DNA of 64,000 nt. Origin: Hyphomicrobiales bacterium (lineage in GTDB: Bacteria > Pseudomonadota > Alphaproteobacteria > Rhizobiales > Beijerinckiaceae). Both the position numbers and the translations under genes were made by a program. This document shows positions 1-8,978 of the stretch, piece after piece. Position 1 is the stretch's first letter. Each line of letters begins with the position of its first letter. Below the pieces are notes generated by a model that saw nothing but the letters and a program-made list of their open reading frames with translations, was not told where the DNA came from and made no database searches. The stretch is taken from contig CANFLM010000002.1 in the NCBI GenBank assembly GCA_947447895.1, positions 1 to 64,000 of the forward strand. The letters run 5' to 3'.

Positions 1-1
1 A

Positions 2-1009
2 GGTAATGTGGGCCGTGAAATTCTCTCCATTTTGTCGGAACGGGCGTTTCCCGTCAGTGAAGTTGTGGCGTTGGCGTCCAGCCGTTCGCTCGGCACGGAA
101 GTGTCGTTCGGTGACAAGATCCTGAAAACGCAGGTGCTTGACCATTACGATTTCTCCGATGTCGATCTGTGCCTGATGTCGGCAGGGTCCGGCATTTCGA
201 AGGAATGGTCTCCCAAGATTGCCGCGCAAGGCTGCCTTGTGATCGATAATTCCTCTTGCTGGCGTTATGATCCGACTGTGCCTCTGGTGGTGCCGGAAGT
301 GAATGCCGATGTGCTGGCCCCGTTTTTTGCCGATCCCAAATGCACCCGCATCATTGCCAACCCGAATTGCTCCACGGCGCAATTGGTGGTCGCGCTGAAG
401 CCTTTGCATGACAAGGCCGTGATCAAGCGCGTGGTGGTGTCGACCTATCAATCGGTGTCGGGAGCCGGCAAAGAGGCGATGGATGAATTGTTCACCCAGA
501 CCCGTGCTTTGCTGACCACCGGCGAGGTCAAGGTCAACAAGTTCCCCAAGCGCATCGCCTTCAACCTGATTCCGCAGATCGATGTCTTCATGGATGACGG
601 CTTCACCAAAGAAGAATGGAAGATGACCGAGGAAACCAAGAAAATCCTCGATCCCGCCATTCAGCTCACGGCCACTTGCGTGCGCGTGCCGGTGTTTATC
701 TCGCATTCCGAAGCGGTGAATGTGGAGTTCGAAAAGCCGATTTCCGCCACCGAGGCCCGCGCTTTGCTGCGTTCGGCTCCCGGCTGTCTGGTGATCGACA
801 AGCGCGAACCCGGCGGCTACATCACCCCGCATGAAGCGACCGGTGAGGATGCCACCTATATTTCGCGTATCCGCGAGGATCACACCGTTGAAAACGGCCT
901 AGCCTTCTGGTGCGTGTCCGACAATCTGCGCAAGGGCGCGGCATTGAACGCCATCCAGATCGCCGAAGCCTGCATCAACCGCAAGCTGATCAAGGCCAAA
1001 AAGGCCTGA
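2..1009 (+). CDS. asd: Aspartate-semialdehyde dehydrogenase, 5' end cut off by the window
   Basis: Catalyses NADPH-dependent reduction of aspartyl phosphate to aspartate semialdehyde, the branch point to lysine/diaminopimelate, threonine and methionine; cytosolic. The frame is open to the window edge and begins with G-N-V-G-R-E, which is the end of the Rossmann GATGNVG loop, so only about a dozen N-terminal residues are missing. The GTG at position 8 is therefore not the real start. The active-site cysteine lies in NPNCSTAQL (Cys codon at 368-370). The substrate-binding histidine region VPVFISHSE is also present. It is followed by a strong terminator and faces the carbonic anhydrase gene. Family assignment is secure. 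Confidence 0.95.
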   Translation, partial: GNVGREILSILSERAFPVSEVVALASSRSLGTEVSFGDKILKTQVLDHYDFSDVDLCLMSAGSGISKEWSPKIAAQGCLVIDNSSCWRYDPTVPLVVPEVNADVLAPFFADPKCTRIIANPNCSTAQLVVALKPLHDKAVIKRVVVSTYQSVSGAGKEAMDELFTQTRALLTTGEVKVNKFPKRIAFNLIPQIDVFMDDGFTKEEWKMTEETKKILDPAIQLTATCVRVPVFISHSEAVNVEFEKPISATEARALLRSAPGCLVIDKREPGGYITPHEATGEDATYISRIREDHTVENGLAFWCVSDNLRKGAALNAIQIAEACINRKLIKAKKA

Positions 1010-1034
1010 TTGAGTGTTATGATGCCGAAAATCA

Positions 1035-1064
1035 AAGCCCGATGGTCTCCCATCGGGCTTTTTT
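1035..1064 (+). terminator. Rho-independent terminator after asd
   Basis: An 11-bp perfect stem (arms 1035-1045 and 1050-1060) with a 4-base loop runs straight into a T tract on the plus strand. The complementary A's at 1034-1036 are short, so it should mainly stop asd transcription, but it also lies just beyond the stop codon of the convergent carbonic anhydrase gene. Confidence 0.85.
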
Positions 1065-1070
1065 GATGGT

Positions 1071-1778
1071 TTACACGGCTTCTGCGCGAAACAGCGATAC
1101 CCGCGCCCGTGCTTCGGGTTCTGCGGGGATGAACATGCCGGTATGCGGATCGCGGATGGCCAGCACCCCTGTCGTGACATCGAAATAGGCGCCGTGCAGC
1201 TGCAGCTTGCCGCGGGAGACCAGCGTGCTGACGCAAGGAAATGTCATCAGATTATCAAGGCTCTGGGCAATCGACATCAGCGCGAGCTTTTCGACATAAT
1301 CGCCCAGCGGTGTCTGCCCGCGCGGTCCGGCGCGTTCGGCGGCCGGTTTGATCAGCGTCATCCATTGGCCGATGAAATCGCCGGGCGACAGCGGGGCCGA
1401 ATCATCGGCAAAGGCCCGCACGCCGCCGCAGCGGCCATGGCCCAGCACCACGATATGTTTGACGCGCAGGGCCTGCACCGCAAATTCCAGCGCGGCCGAG
1501 GTGCCGTGGAACACGCCTTGGGTTTCGAATGGCGGCACCATATTGGCGACATTGCGGACCACAAAGACTTCGCCCGGACGCGCGTCGAAAATCACCTCGG
1601 GCGAGACACGGCTGTCGCAGCAGCCGATGACCATCACTTCGGGCTGCTGGCCGGAGCCCGACAATTCTTCGAAACGGTGCTGTTCTTGCGGAAAACGGCC
1701 CGACATGAAGGCCTTATAGCCTTCGCGAAGCCGAGGCGGAAATACATAACCAGAGGAAACGTCCTGATGATCGGTCAT
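1071..1778 (-). CDS. can: Beta-class carbonic anhydrase
   Basis: Interconverts CO2 and bicarbonate using zinc, supplying bicarbonate for carboxylation reactions; cytosolic. The 235-residue protein has the beta-class zinc motifs: Cys-Cys-Asp-Ser-Arg near residues 53-57 (CxDxR) and His114/Cys117 in GHGRCGG. Length is normal for the family. The ATG start is preceded by a good ribosome site (CAGGAGAA, then about 6 bases). It is a single gene converging with asd. Whether it belongs to the CynT or Can subgroup is not decidable from motifs; the symbol is used in the general sense. Confidence 0.92.
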   Translation of the reverse strand: MTDHQDVSSGYVFPPRLREGYKAFMSGRFPQEQHRFEELSGSGQQPEVMVIGCCDSRVSPEVIFDARPGEVFVVRNVANMVPPFETQGVFHGTSAALEFAVQALRVKHIVVLGHGRCGGVRAFADDSAPLSPGDFIGQWMTLIKPAAERAGPRGQTPLGDYVEKLALMSIAQSLDNLMTFPCVSTLVSRGKLQLHGAYFDVTTGVLAIRDPHTGMFIPAEPEARARVSLFRAEAV

Positions 1779-1852
1779 CCTGTCTTCTCCTGTTCAGTTA
1801 AGCCTGCTTGGAGGTAGTGGAGACCAGGATGTTTATCAACCCTGTATTTTGC

Positions 1853-3082
1853 TCATTTTGCGGTTTGGGGACGTTCGTCCGAGCGGGTATAGATGGCGGC
1901 ACTGGCCAGCAGGATCAAGCCGAACAGCAAAAACAGCTTTGAAAAAGCCGCTGCCGGTGCGGTGCCGAGATCGAGTGTGGCCTGCACAAATTGTCCCGAA
2001 CCGTACTGGAGTACGCCCGCGCCGGCGATGAACAGGAAATTCAGCCAGGTGATCCCGCGCCCCAGCACATCGGCGGGAATGAACAGTTTGGCGTGGCTCA
2101 TCAGAATGCCGTAGGTCAGCCCCGCCCCGCCCGCAATGCCAAGACAGACCAGCGAAACCACAAAGCTTTCGGGACCCAATACCCCCATGATGATGAAGCT
2201 GAAGGCGGTGATCAGACTGCCCCACAAGGTGGTGCGGCGCGGCGAGCCACTCCAGCGCTCGATCGGGCCATAGGCCAGCGCACCGATGGTCATGGTGACG
2301 CTCATCATCAGGGCAACCAGACCCAATTCCTGCAAATCAGATCCGTGCACATCCCTGAAAAACGGGGTAATCCACAGGCTGCGCGTGGCAACAATCACCG
2401 CATAGCTGATCACGGTCAGCGGCATCAGCGGCCACAGGTCTCTGATCCCGATAATCCGGCGGATCCCCTGCCAGAGCCCGCTGGACGGCCCGGAGTCAAC
2501 GATCACCGGCGGGTCTTTCAGCATGGTCAGAATGAAAGTGGCGCTCACTCCGGTCAGCAGCACGATGACGCCGAGGCTCCAGCGCCAGCCGACATGAGCG
2601 ACCCCCCAGGCGAGCGGGCTCGAGCTGATCAGATTGCCGAACGATCCCAGGCCGATCATCAACGAGGCCATCATGGCAAAACGATCGGCCGGATAGGAGC
2701 GGCCAAACACGAACAGCGATCCCATCAGCACCGGCGAACAGCCGATGCCGATCAAAGCCATACCGAACAGGCAGTCATGATAGGAGCGGGCCAGCGCAAA
2801 CCAGATCCCGCCGATCACCGCCACCATCAGCAAGCCGCCCACGGTGCGGCGGGGGCCGAACCGGTCGAGCAGAAAGCCGACGGGAAATTGCGCCACCGCA
2901 AAAGTGGCAAACCAGATGGCCGAGACCGCGCCGAGATCGGCGGCGTTCAGCCCCAGTTCGCGGGTCAGATCGACCGCAATAACACTGAGAAACACGCGGA
3001 AAAACTGGCTCAGGATATAGGCCGATAACAGGGAGATAAAAACCAATGCCGTGATCCGCTTGTGCGCCGCCAATGCCGTCAT
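1853..3082 (-). CDS. MFS transporter
   Basis: Twelve-helix major facilitator superfamily permease of 409 residues in the inner membrane; substrate unknown. It shows the loop 2-3 signature FLLDRFGPRRT and alternating hydrophobic helices across the whole length. I chose the ATG at 3082 rather than the start 21 bases upstream because GGAAAGG lies 5 bases before it, and the residues then begin MTALAAHKR before the first helix. It lies 33 bases downstream of trmD on the same strand, in the place where rplS is usually found, so it may be read through from the ffh-rpsP-rimM-trmD genes. Confidence 0.85.
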   Translation of the reverse strand: MTALAAHKRITALVFISLLSAYILSQFFRVFLSVIAVDLTRELGLNAADLGAVSAIWFATFAVAQFPVGFLLDRFGPRRTVGGLLMVAVIGGIWFALARSYHDCLFGMALIGIGCSPVLMGSLFVFGRSYPADRFAMMASLMIGLGSFGNLISSSPLAWGVAHVGWRWSLGVIVLLTGVSATFILTMLKDPPVIVDSGPSSGLWQGIRRIIGIRDLWPLMPLTVISYAVIVATRSLWITPFFRDVHGSDLQELGLVALMMSVTMTIGALAYGPIERWSGSPRRTTLWGSLITAFSFIIMGVLGPESFVVSLVCLGIAGGAGLTYGILMSHAKLFIPADVLGRGITWLNFLFIAGAGVLQYGSGQFVQATLDLGTAPAAAFSKLFLLFGLILLASAAIYTRSDERPQTAK

Positions 3083-3115
3083 AGTGCCCTTTCCGGACAA
3101 CAAAGCAAAGCTTGA

Positions 3116-3844
3116 TTATCTTTTGAGCAGATCCGGCCGTCTGGTCTGCGTGAGGTGCAAGGCTTGGTCGCGCCGCCATTGTGCGATTTTCTTGTGGTCG
3201 CCCGACAGCAGAATATCGGGAATGGTTTGGCCTTCCCATTCGCGCGGACGGGTATAATGGGGATATTCGAGCAGGCCGTGTTCGAAACTCTCGTCCTCGC
3301 CGGAGGCCTCTTTGCCCATCACGCCGGTGATCAGCCGCACGCAGGCATCCAGCAGCACCATGGCCGCCATTTCGCCGCCCGACAGAATGTAATCGCCGAC
3401 CGAGACTTCCTCGAGCTGGCGTGCGCCGATCACACGTTCATCCACGCCTTCGAAGCGGCCGCATATGATTACGGCTCCGGGACCGCTAGCCAGTTCACGC
3501 ACGCGGGCCTGGGTCAGAGGTTTGCCGCGCGGCGACATCAGCAGGCGCGGACGCGGATCACCGGCAGGGCTTGCGGCATCAATCGCCGCGGCCAGAATAT
3601 CGGCGCGCAGCACCATGCCCGCGCCACCGCCCGCCGTGGTGTCATCGACCGTGCGGTGCCGGCCCTGTCCGTGCTGGCGGATGTCATAGGCTGCGAGCGA
3701 CCAGAGACCCTCCTGCAAGGCGGTGCCTGCCAGCGACTGGCCGAGTGGTCCGGGAAACATATCGGGATAAAGGGTCAGAACTGTGCAGGAAAAGTGCGAT
3801 GTCGCAGACTTTGCCTGTGGCGCGAGGGGCTGATCGCCGCTCAT
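3116..3844 (-). CDS. trmD: tRNA (guanine-N1)-methyltransferase TrmD
   Basis: Methylates G37 of tRNAs reading CNN codons with S-adenosylmethionine, preventing +1 frameshifting. The 242-residue protein carries the knotted SPOUT motifs: [15 protein letters not shown] in the N-terminal half, [14 protein letters not shown] for the cofactor-binding knot, and [11 protein letters not shown]. The ATG overlaps the rimM stop by four bases (ATGA), so translation is coupled. The first 18 or so residues (rich in Gln/Ala/Lys) precede the usual TLYPDMFP start of the family, a modest N-terminal extension. Confidence 0.96.
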   Translation of the reverse strand: MSGDQPLAPQAKSATSHFSCTVLTLYPDMFPGPLGQSLAGTALQEGLWSLAAYDIRQHGQGRHRTVDDTTAGGGAGMVLRADILAAAIDAASPAGDPRPRLLMSPRGKPLTQARVRELASGPGAVIICGRFEGVDERVIGARQLEEVSVGDYILSGGEMAAMVLLDACVRLITGVMGKEASGEDESFEHGLLEYPHYTRPREWEGQTIPDILLSGDHKKIAQWRRDQALHLTQTRRPDLLKR

Positions 3845-4488
3845 GCCTTGTCTCGCCCGCTTTTCTTGGGTTTGTCTTCGCCCTGACCGGCCGGCGGCGG
3901 GCTGTCGACGCCGAAATCGGCGGGCGGACGGGCATGGATAACCCTTTGGGCCAGATCGATGGTCGGCACAAAAGCCTTGGTAAAGGGCAAAAGTGCAGTC
4001 GGGCCGGGGCGTTTGAGCTTGATGTCGAGCATATCGCCCGCGCCGAAATTCATCAGGCCGACCACCTGGCCGATTGCCTCTCCGATCTCGTCCAGCACTG
4101 TCAGACCGACCAGATCGGCATGGTAGAATTCGTCGTCATCCTCGACCGGCGGCAATTGGCCGCGCGCCACCGACAGGACAAGATTGGTAATGGCTTCGGC
4201 AGCCGTCCGATCGCCCACACTGTCGAGCCGTGCGATGATGATATCATCCTTGACCGGACGCAGCGGTTTGATGCGATAGGTTTTGCCGTCGGCTCCCGAC
4301 AGAGGGCCGTAATCGCCGACCGCCATCGGATCTTCGGTGTAGGATTTGATCCGCACCTCGCCGCGCAGGCCGTGGGGAGCCCCCACAACCGCAATCACGA
4401 CATGATCCGCCGGCCTCTGGTTGCGCGGTTCCGCACCCGCCTTGGCGGCAGGGGTGCGGGGCGCGGAATCAGCAGGCCGACGAGCCAT
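3841..4488 (-). CDS. rimM: Ribosome maturation factor RimM
   Basis: Binds ribosomal protein uS19 and helps assemble the 30S head. The 215-residue protein has the N-terminal beta-barrel ([19 protein letters not shown], near residues 35-53) and the PRC-barrel domain ([11 protein letters not shown] to [14 protein letters not shown]). Both ends are extended compared with the core: about 30 Ala/Pro/Arg-rich residues in front and a Pro/Lys-rich tail (about 25 residues) behind. Such low-complexity ends are common in alphaproteobacterial RimM. It lies 30 bases after rpsP. Confidence 0.95.
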   Translation of the reverse strand: MARRPADSAPRTPAAKAGAEPRNQRPADHVVIAVVGAPHGLRGEVRIKSYTEDPMAVGDYGPLSGADGKTYRIKPLRPVKDDIIIARLDSVGDRTAAEAITNLVLSVARGQLPPVEDDDEFYHADLVGLTVLDEIGEAIGQVVGLMNFGAGDMLDIKLKRPGPTALLPFTKAFVPTIDLAQRVIHARPPADFGVDSPPPAGQGEDKPKKSGRDKA

Positions 4489-4518
4489 TATATGATCTCT
4501 TGTTGCCAGCGAACCGGA

Positions 4519-4893
4519 TTATTCGGCTGCTGGAGCTTCGGCAGGAGCCGCAGCGGCTTCAGCAGCGGCTGCATTGGCGGCAGCACGTTCCTGGGCCTTC
4601 TTCTTTGGCTGGGCCTTTTCAGGATTGTTGCGCGCCTTGCGCTTCAACAGGCCCATGGCATCGAGAAAACGCTCGACGCGATCGGTTGGCTGTGCGCCCT
4701 TAGCCAGCCATTCCTTGGCCTTTTCAGCGTCCAGCTTCACGCGTTCGGCATTGTCTTTGGCCAGCATCGGGTTAAATGTGCCGATCTTTTCGATGAAGCG
4801 GCCATCGCGTGGGTAGCGGCTGTCGGCCACAACGATCGAATAATGGGGACGCTTCTTGGCACCACCACGGGCGAGGCGAATTTTCAAAGACAT
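4519..4893 (-). CDS. rpsP: 30S ribosomal protein S16 (bS16)
   Basis: Structural protein of the small subunit. The first 80 residues are the conserved bS16 fold ([20 protein letters not shown], then the GTFNPM and [14 protein letters not shown] motifs). A 40-residue Lys/Ala/Glu-rich tail follows, ending in repeated Ala-Glu-Ala stretches, as in many alphaproteobacteria. AAGGA is placed about 6 bases before the ATG. Order ffh-rpsP-rimM-trmD is the widespread arrangement. Confidence 0.97.
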   Translation of the reverse strand: MSLKIRLARGGAKKRPHYSIVVADSRYPRDGRFIEKIGTFNPMLAKDNAERVKLDAEKAKEWLAKGAQPTDRVERFLDAMGLLKRKARNNPEKAQPKKKAQERAAANAAAAEAAAAPAEAPAAE

Positions 4894-4971
4894 GGTCTAT
4901 CCTTACTTAAAGTTCCGTCGATGAGAGAAGACCCGATCACGGCTGACGGAAGCCGATGATCCGGCCTGTTG

Positions 4972-6549
4972 TTATTTTTTCTTCCCCCCGAAAGGGTTGA
5001 AAGCCGACAAACCGGGCATGCCCGGCATTTTGGGCGCAAGGCCCGGTAAAACAGGTGATTTGCCACCCGCCGGAAAACCCGCCGGCGGCTGGGCAGGCAG
5101 ACCGCCTGCACCGGGGAACGGGGGCAAGCCTCCGCCACCCTGCATGGCACGTGCCTGCTCGATCATTTCGGGTGTAGGCTGCGGCATGCCGCCTCCCATA
5201 CCTCCACCCATGCCGAACATCTGGGCCAGACCGGCCATCGGCCCGCGTTTGGCCTGTCCCATCTGTTTCATCATATCCGCTGTCTGGCGGTGCATTTTCA
5301 GCAATTTGTTGATGTCTTCGACCTTGGTGCCCGAGCCCGAGGCAATACGTTTCTTGCGCGAGGCCTTGAGTATATCGGGATTGCGCCGTTCGGCGCGGGT
5401 CATGGAATCGATGATGGCCTTCTGACGTTTGACCACACGCTCGTCGAGATTGGCCGAGGCGATCTGGTCTTTCATCTTGGCGACACCGGGCAACATGCCA
5501 AGCAGCCCGCCGACCCCGCCGATCTGTTCGATCTGGGTCAGCTGGTCACGCAAATCCTCGAGATCGAATTTGCCACGGCGCATCTTGTCGGCGATGCGCT
5601 TGGCCTTTTCCGCGTCCAGTGTTTCCGAGGCTTTTTCGACGAGCGAGACTATATCGCCCATGCCCAGAATACGGTTGGCAATGCGCGAAGGGTGGAAATC
5701 CTCCAGCGCATCCATTTTTTCGCCCATGCCGACCAGTTTGATCGGCTTGCCGGTCACGGCCCGCATCGACAGGGCCGCGCCGCCGCGGCCGTCACCGTCC
5801 ACGCGGGTCAGCACGATGCCGGTAATGCCCACGCGGTCTTCGAAGGCACGGGCGGTGTTGACCGCATCCTGACCGGTCAACGCATCGGCGACCAGCAGCA
5901 CTTCATGCGGCTTGGCAATGGCCTTGACCTCGGCCACCTCGGCCATCAGCGCTTCGTCGATGGTGGTGCGGCCGGCAGTATCGAGCAGCACGACGTCGAA
6001 ACCGCCCAGTCGCGCGGCATCCATGGCGCGGCGGGCGATCTGGACCGGAGATTGGCCTGCCACGATCGGCAGGCAATCGATCGACAATTGCTTGCCGAGT
6101 GTCGCCAATTGCTCCATCGCAGCCGGGCGGCGCGTATCGAGCGAGGCCATCAAGACCTTGCGCTTGTCGCGCTCGCCAAGGCGGCGTGCCAGCTTGGCGG
6201 TGGTGGTGGTTTTACCCGAGCCCTGCAGACCGACCATCAGAATGGCGACAGGCGGGGTGGATTCAAGGCTGATCGGGGCCTGTTCCGCCCCCAGCGTGTC
6301 AACCAGCGTGTCATGGACGATCTTGACGACCATCTGGCCGGGCGTGACCGATTTCACAACTTCGGCGCCGACCGCGCGGCTGCGGACCTTGTCGATGAAG
6401 GAGCGCACCACATCCAGCGCCACGTCGGCTTCGATCAAAGCAAGGCGGACTTCGCGCAGCGCAGCCGTGACATCGGCTTCCGACAACGCACCACGGCGGG
6501 TCAGCCCGTTCAAAATACCGGAGAGTTTGTCTGACAGACTCTCGAACAT
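4972..6549 (-). CDS. ffh: Signal recognition particle protein Ffh (SRP54)
   Basis: GTPase subunit of SRP; binds signal sequences and SRP RNA and delivers ribosomes to FtsY in the membrane. The start is the ATG at 6549 (MFESLSDKLSGILNGL), giving 525 residues; the open frame further upstream is not homologous. N domain about 1-90, G domain with GLQGSGKTTTTAKLA and DTAGR, then the M domain with a Met/Gly/Pro-rich tail (clusters GMGGGMGGGM). The receptor gene ftsY lies far away at 59.3 kb. Transcription probably begins at the promoter near 6.73 kb, leaving a leader of roughly 175 bases. Confidence 0.97.
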   Translation of the reverse strand: MFESLSDKLSGILNGLTRRGALSEADVTAALREVRLALIEADVALDVVRSFIDKVRSRAVGAEVVKSVTPGQMVVKIVHDTLVDTLGAEQAPISLESTPPVAILMVGLQGSGKTTTTAKLARRLGERDKRKVLMASLDTRRPAAMEQLATLGKQLSIDCLPIVAGQSPVQIARRAMDAARLGGFDVVLLDTAGRTTIDEALMAEVAEVKAIAKPHEVLLVADALTGQDAVNTARAFEDRVGITGIVLTRVDGDGRGGAALSMRAVTGKPIKLVGMGEKMDALEDFHPSRIANRILGMGDIVSLVEKASETLDAEKAKRIADKMRRGKFDLEDLRDQLTQIEQIGGVGGLLGMLPGVAKMKDQIASANLDERVVKRQKAIIDSMTRAERRNPDILKASRKKRIASGSGTKVEDINKLLKMHRQTADMMKQMGQAKRGPMAGLAQMFGMGGGMGGGMPQPTPEMIEQARAMQGGGGLPPFPGAGGLPAQPPAGFPAGGKSPVLPGLAPKMPGMPGLSAFNPFGGKKK

Positions 6550-6855
6550 TCCTGTCGCCTTTGCTCTGCCTGACCCCGTTATTCTGGCGGGCGTCAACAT
6601 GTGGACGGCGTGACCGGCTTCAAGACACCAAAGCGAAACGCGCCCGAGGGCGCAACGCGCTGTCGGACGTGGACCTCCGGTCTCTCGGACCGGTGGGTGG
6701 CTCAAAGACGAGAACGCCAATGAATGATCAGGGCAATAGGCAAAAAGCCGGACAGAGTCAAGCAAAACCGCCGAAATCGCCAAGGTCTGTCAGACCCGAC
6801 AGGGCCCGAAAATGTGGTAGAAGGGGATTCGATATTCACATTCGGGATTGTTGCC
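6550..6855. other. Intergenic region between divergent ffh and MAPEG genes, with hairpins
   Basis: This 306-base stretch holds no convincing gene. On the ffh strand it has a good sigma-70-type promoter (6733-6761) followed by two compact hairpins: CCGGTC/GACCGG arms at 6677-6682 and 6688-6693, and GCGCCC/GGGCGC arms at 6640-6645 and 6648-6653. I found no match to the conserved SRP RNA tetraloop region (GGUCAGGUCCGGAAGG type), so it is not ffs. It is either a structured ffh leader or a short RNA. Confidence 0.5.
6733..6761 (-). promoter_or_regulatory. Predicted sigma-70-type promoter upstream of ffh
   Basis: On the minus strand, TTGACT (6756-6761) is separated by exactly 17 bases from TATTGC (6733-6738). 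Predicted start of transcription is near 6726, about 175 bases ahead of the ffh ATG. Box match and spacing are good; no experimental support. Confidence 0.5.
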
Positions 6856-7248
6856 ATGACCTCTTTGACCATCATACCTCTGTATCTGGCTCCGCTGGCC
6901 GCCCTCTATCTGGTCTTGTCGGTCCGCATCATCGGTTTGCGCCGTGCGTTGAAAGTGGCCTTGGGCCATGCGGGTGACAAGGCGTTGGAGCGGGCGATCC
7001 GCGTGCAGGGCAATTTCAATGACTATGTCCCCCTGATTGCTGTTTTGCTGGTGGTTCTGGAGCTTCAATCCGCCAATGCCCTTGTGTTGCACGCCTTGGG
7101 TGCGGCTTTGCTGGCGGGCCGTCTGCTTCACGCCTATGGAATGTCCCAGACCAATGAAAATTTCCGCTTTCGTGTCTCGGGCATGATGCTGACCTTTGCC
7201 ACTTTGGCCGTGTCGGCCATCGGGCTTATTGTCATGTCTGTTCTCTGA
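6856..7248 (+). CDS. MAPEG family membrane protein
   Basis: Small integral membrane protein of 130 residues with four hydrophobic segments. The segment RVQGNFNDYVPLIAVLLVVLEL (about 46-67) is the characteristic MAPEG helix (R-x-x-x-N-x-x-E/D-x-x-P). The family includes glutathione- and eicosanoid-metabolising membrane enzymes, but bacterial members mostly have unknown substrates. I chose the ATG at 6856, which leads directly into the first helix; the longer frame upstream overlaps the ffh promoter and is charged and non-homologous. No clear ribosome site is seen. Confidence 0.8.
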   Translation: MTSLTIIPLYLAPLAALYLVLSVRIIGLRRALKVALGHAGDKALERAIRVQGNFNDYVPLIAVLLVVLELQSANALVLHALGAALLAGRLLHAYGMSQTNENFRFRVSGMMLTFATLAVSAIGLIVMSVL

Positions 7249-7270
7249 ACACTGAATTTCAGGATTGGTG

Positions 7271-8890
7271 ATGAAAATTCTCCAGCAAATACCGGCGATG
7301 AGTGCTGTCGAGCGCGAGCAGTTGCGGATCAATTGCGAGCGGTTGATTGCCGAGGGCGGGCTCAAGCAGCAGGCCGAAGCGCGGATGCTCCTGGGCGTGC
7401 TGGACCGGATCGGGGTAGACGGCGATCAGGCCCGCGGATTTTCACCTCCTGCCCGTTCCGCCTGGTCAAAAAGCGGATCATCGGGTGGGTTGACGCGCAA
7501 AAGCCCGCTCGGGGCGGCGCGCGGCTTCGGGCGGAAATCGGCTGATGCCGAGAAACCCGCCAGCAAAGTCATGCCGCGGCGCGCCGTGCCCGAACCGGTT
7601 TTTGTGAAAGATGCCGACTACGAGGCCTTGCCAGGGGTCTGTGATGCCCTGGCGGCGATTGATCAGGGTGCCAAGGCGGTGCTCGTTCTCGGCCGTGCGG
7701 GCACCGGCAAAACCACGCTGATCCGCTATTTGCGCCAGCGCCCGGGGGGTGAAACCCAAGCCATCGTCGCCCCGACCGGCGTGGCCGCCTTGAATGCCGG
7801 CGCGCAGACCATCCATTCGTTCTTCCAGTTGCCGCCGGTGATCCTGAATGCGCGCGAGCTGGATCCGGGCCGGCATTTCGGCCCGCTCTACAAGCGCATG
7901 ACCCGTCTGATCATCGATGAAATCTCGATGGTGCGGGTTGATGTGATGGATGCCATCGATGCGCGGCTGCGGCAGATCCGCAATGACCAGCGTCCGTTCG
8001 GCGGGGTGCAGATCGTCATGGTTGGCGATTTCATGCAACTGCCGCCGGTGGTGCCCGAGGGCGACCGTGCCATTCTCGAACAGATGGGTTATTCCACCCC
8101 TTATGCCTTCAGTGCGCGGGCTCTGGGCGGCGCCGAAGTCCACAAGATCGTCCTCGACCATGTCTACCGGCAGGACGAGCAGGAGTTTATCGACCTGCTC
8201 GGCATGGTGCGCTCGGGCGAGGATGTCGAGAAGGCTGTCGAGATGCTGAATGCCCGCTGCTACGGCCCGCATCGCGCCGGTGTCGCACCCTTGCTGCTCA
8301 CCGCCACGCTGGCCGCGGCGGACCGCTATAACCGCGAGGGGTTGGCCGCTCTTGCAGGTGAGCCGTCGATTTTCGAGGCGGCGCTCAAGGGCAAGTTCGA
8401 AGCCGGACGCGACAAGCCTCCAATACCGGACCGGCTGGAACTCAAAGTCGGCGCCCGTGTGATGGCCACACGCAACGACACACAAAAGCGGTGGATCAAC
8501 GGCTCGCTCGGCACGGTGACGCGTCTGGTCAATTCCGACATCACTGTTCGTTTTGATCATAGTCGCGAAGAGTGCCTGATCGAGCCGGTGAAGTGGGAAA
8601 AAATCCGCCAGGTCTGGAGCGACGAGAGCCAGAAAATCGAAAACGAGGTCATTGGCGCTTTCGAACAGGTTCCGCTGATTCCGGCCTGGGCCATCACCAT
8701 TCACAAGGCCCAGGGCCTCACTTTGAACGATGTTCGTGTCGATTTCGGCACCGGAGCCTTCGCCCCCGGTCAGGTCTATGTTGCCCTGTCACGGGTGCGG
8801 TCGATGGCAGGACTGTCACTGGCGCGGCCCTTGCGGCTCGGTGATTTCAGAACGGATCCGATGCTGAATGCCTATCTGGACTGGATGTAG
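7271..8890 (+). CDS. PIF1/RecD2-like superfamily 1 DNA helicase
   Basis: ATP-dependent helicase of 539 residues. Motifs in order: Walker A GRAGTGKTT (about 141-149), motif Ia APTGVAALNAGAQTIHSFF, Walker B LIIDEISM, motif III GDFMQLPPV, motif V ITIHKAQGLTL, and motif VI GQVYVALSRVRS. These match the PIF1-like branch of SF1B. The N-terminal 110 residues are a family-unrelated helical segment (CERLIAEGGLKQQAEARMLL) plus a Ser/Gly/Lys-rich linker. The ATG at 7271 sits 6 bases after AGGA, better than TTG/GTG codons just upstream. Likely role in genome maintenance; the exact substrate is not known. Confidence 0.88.
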   Translation: MKILQQIPAMSAVEREQLRINCERLIAEGGLKQQAEARMLLGVLDRIGVDGDQARGFSPPARSAWSKSGSSGGLTRKSPLGAARGFGRKSADAEKPASKVMPRRAVPEPVFVKDADYEALPGVCDALAAIDQGAKAVLVLGRAGTGKTTLIRYLRQRPGGETQAIVAPTGVAALNAGAQTIHSFFQLPPVILNARELDPGRHFGPLYKRMTRLIIDEISMVRVDVMDAIDARLRQIRNDQRPFGGVQIVMVGDFMQLPPVVPEGDRAILEQMGYSTPYAFSARALGGAEVHKIVLDHVYRQDEQEFIDLLGMVRSGEDVEKAVEMLNARCYGPHRAGVAPLLLTATLAAADRYNREGLAALAGEPSIFEAALKGKFEAGRDKPPIPDRLELKVGARVMATRNDTQKRWINGSLGTVTRLVNSDITVRFDHSREECLIEPVKWEKIRQVWSDESQKIENEVIGAFEQVPLIPAWAITIHKAQGLTLNDVRVDFGTGAFAPGQVYVALSRVRSMAGLSLARPLRLGDFRTDPMLNAYLDWM

Positions 8891-8916
8891 TCGGGACAAG
8901 AATGCTAAACCAATAG

Positions 8917-8945
8917 TTGCAAATCGATAAAAAGCTGTTTTAGTA
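8917..8945 (+). promoter_or_regulatory. Possible promoter of the winged-helix gene
   Basis: TTGCAA (8917-8922), a 17-base spacer, then TTAGTA (8940-8945), ending about 33 bases before the ATG. The -10 match is weak. Confidence 0.3.
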
Positions 8946-8978
8946 GCGCGCTTATTTCAATCGGGTTTGGTAAAAACA

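Noticed and set aside
2083-3028. Long plus-strand open frame opposite the MFS gene
   Set aside because: The product is a low-complexity Gln/His/Arg/Asp-rich sequence, typical of the antisense frame of a GC-rich membrane protein gene; no ribosome site or homology.
5290-6534. 414-codon plus-strand frame opposite ffh
   Set aside because: Antisense shadow of ffh with biased composition (His/Gln/Asp/Gly), no start signals.
6600-6730. SRP RNA (ffs) beside ffh
   Set aside because: Hairpins are present, but the conserved SRP RNA apical sequence (GGUCAGGUCCGGAAGG type) is absent on both strands.
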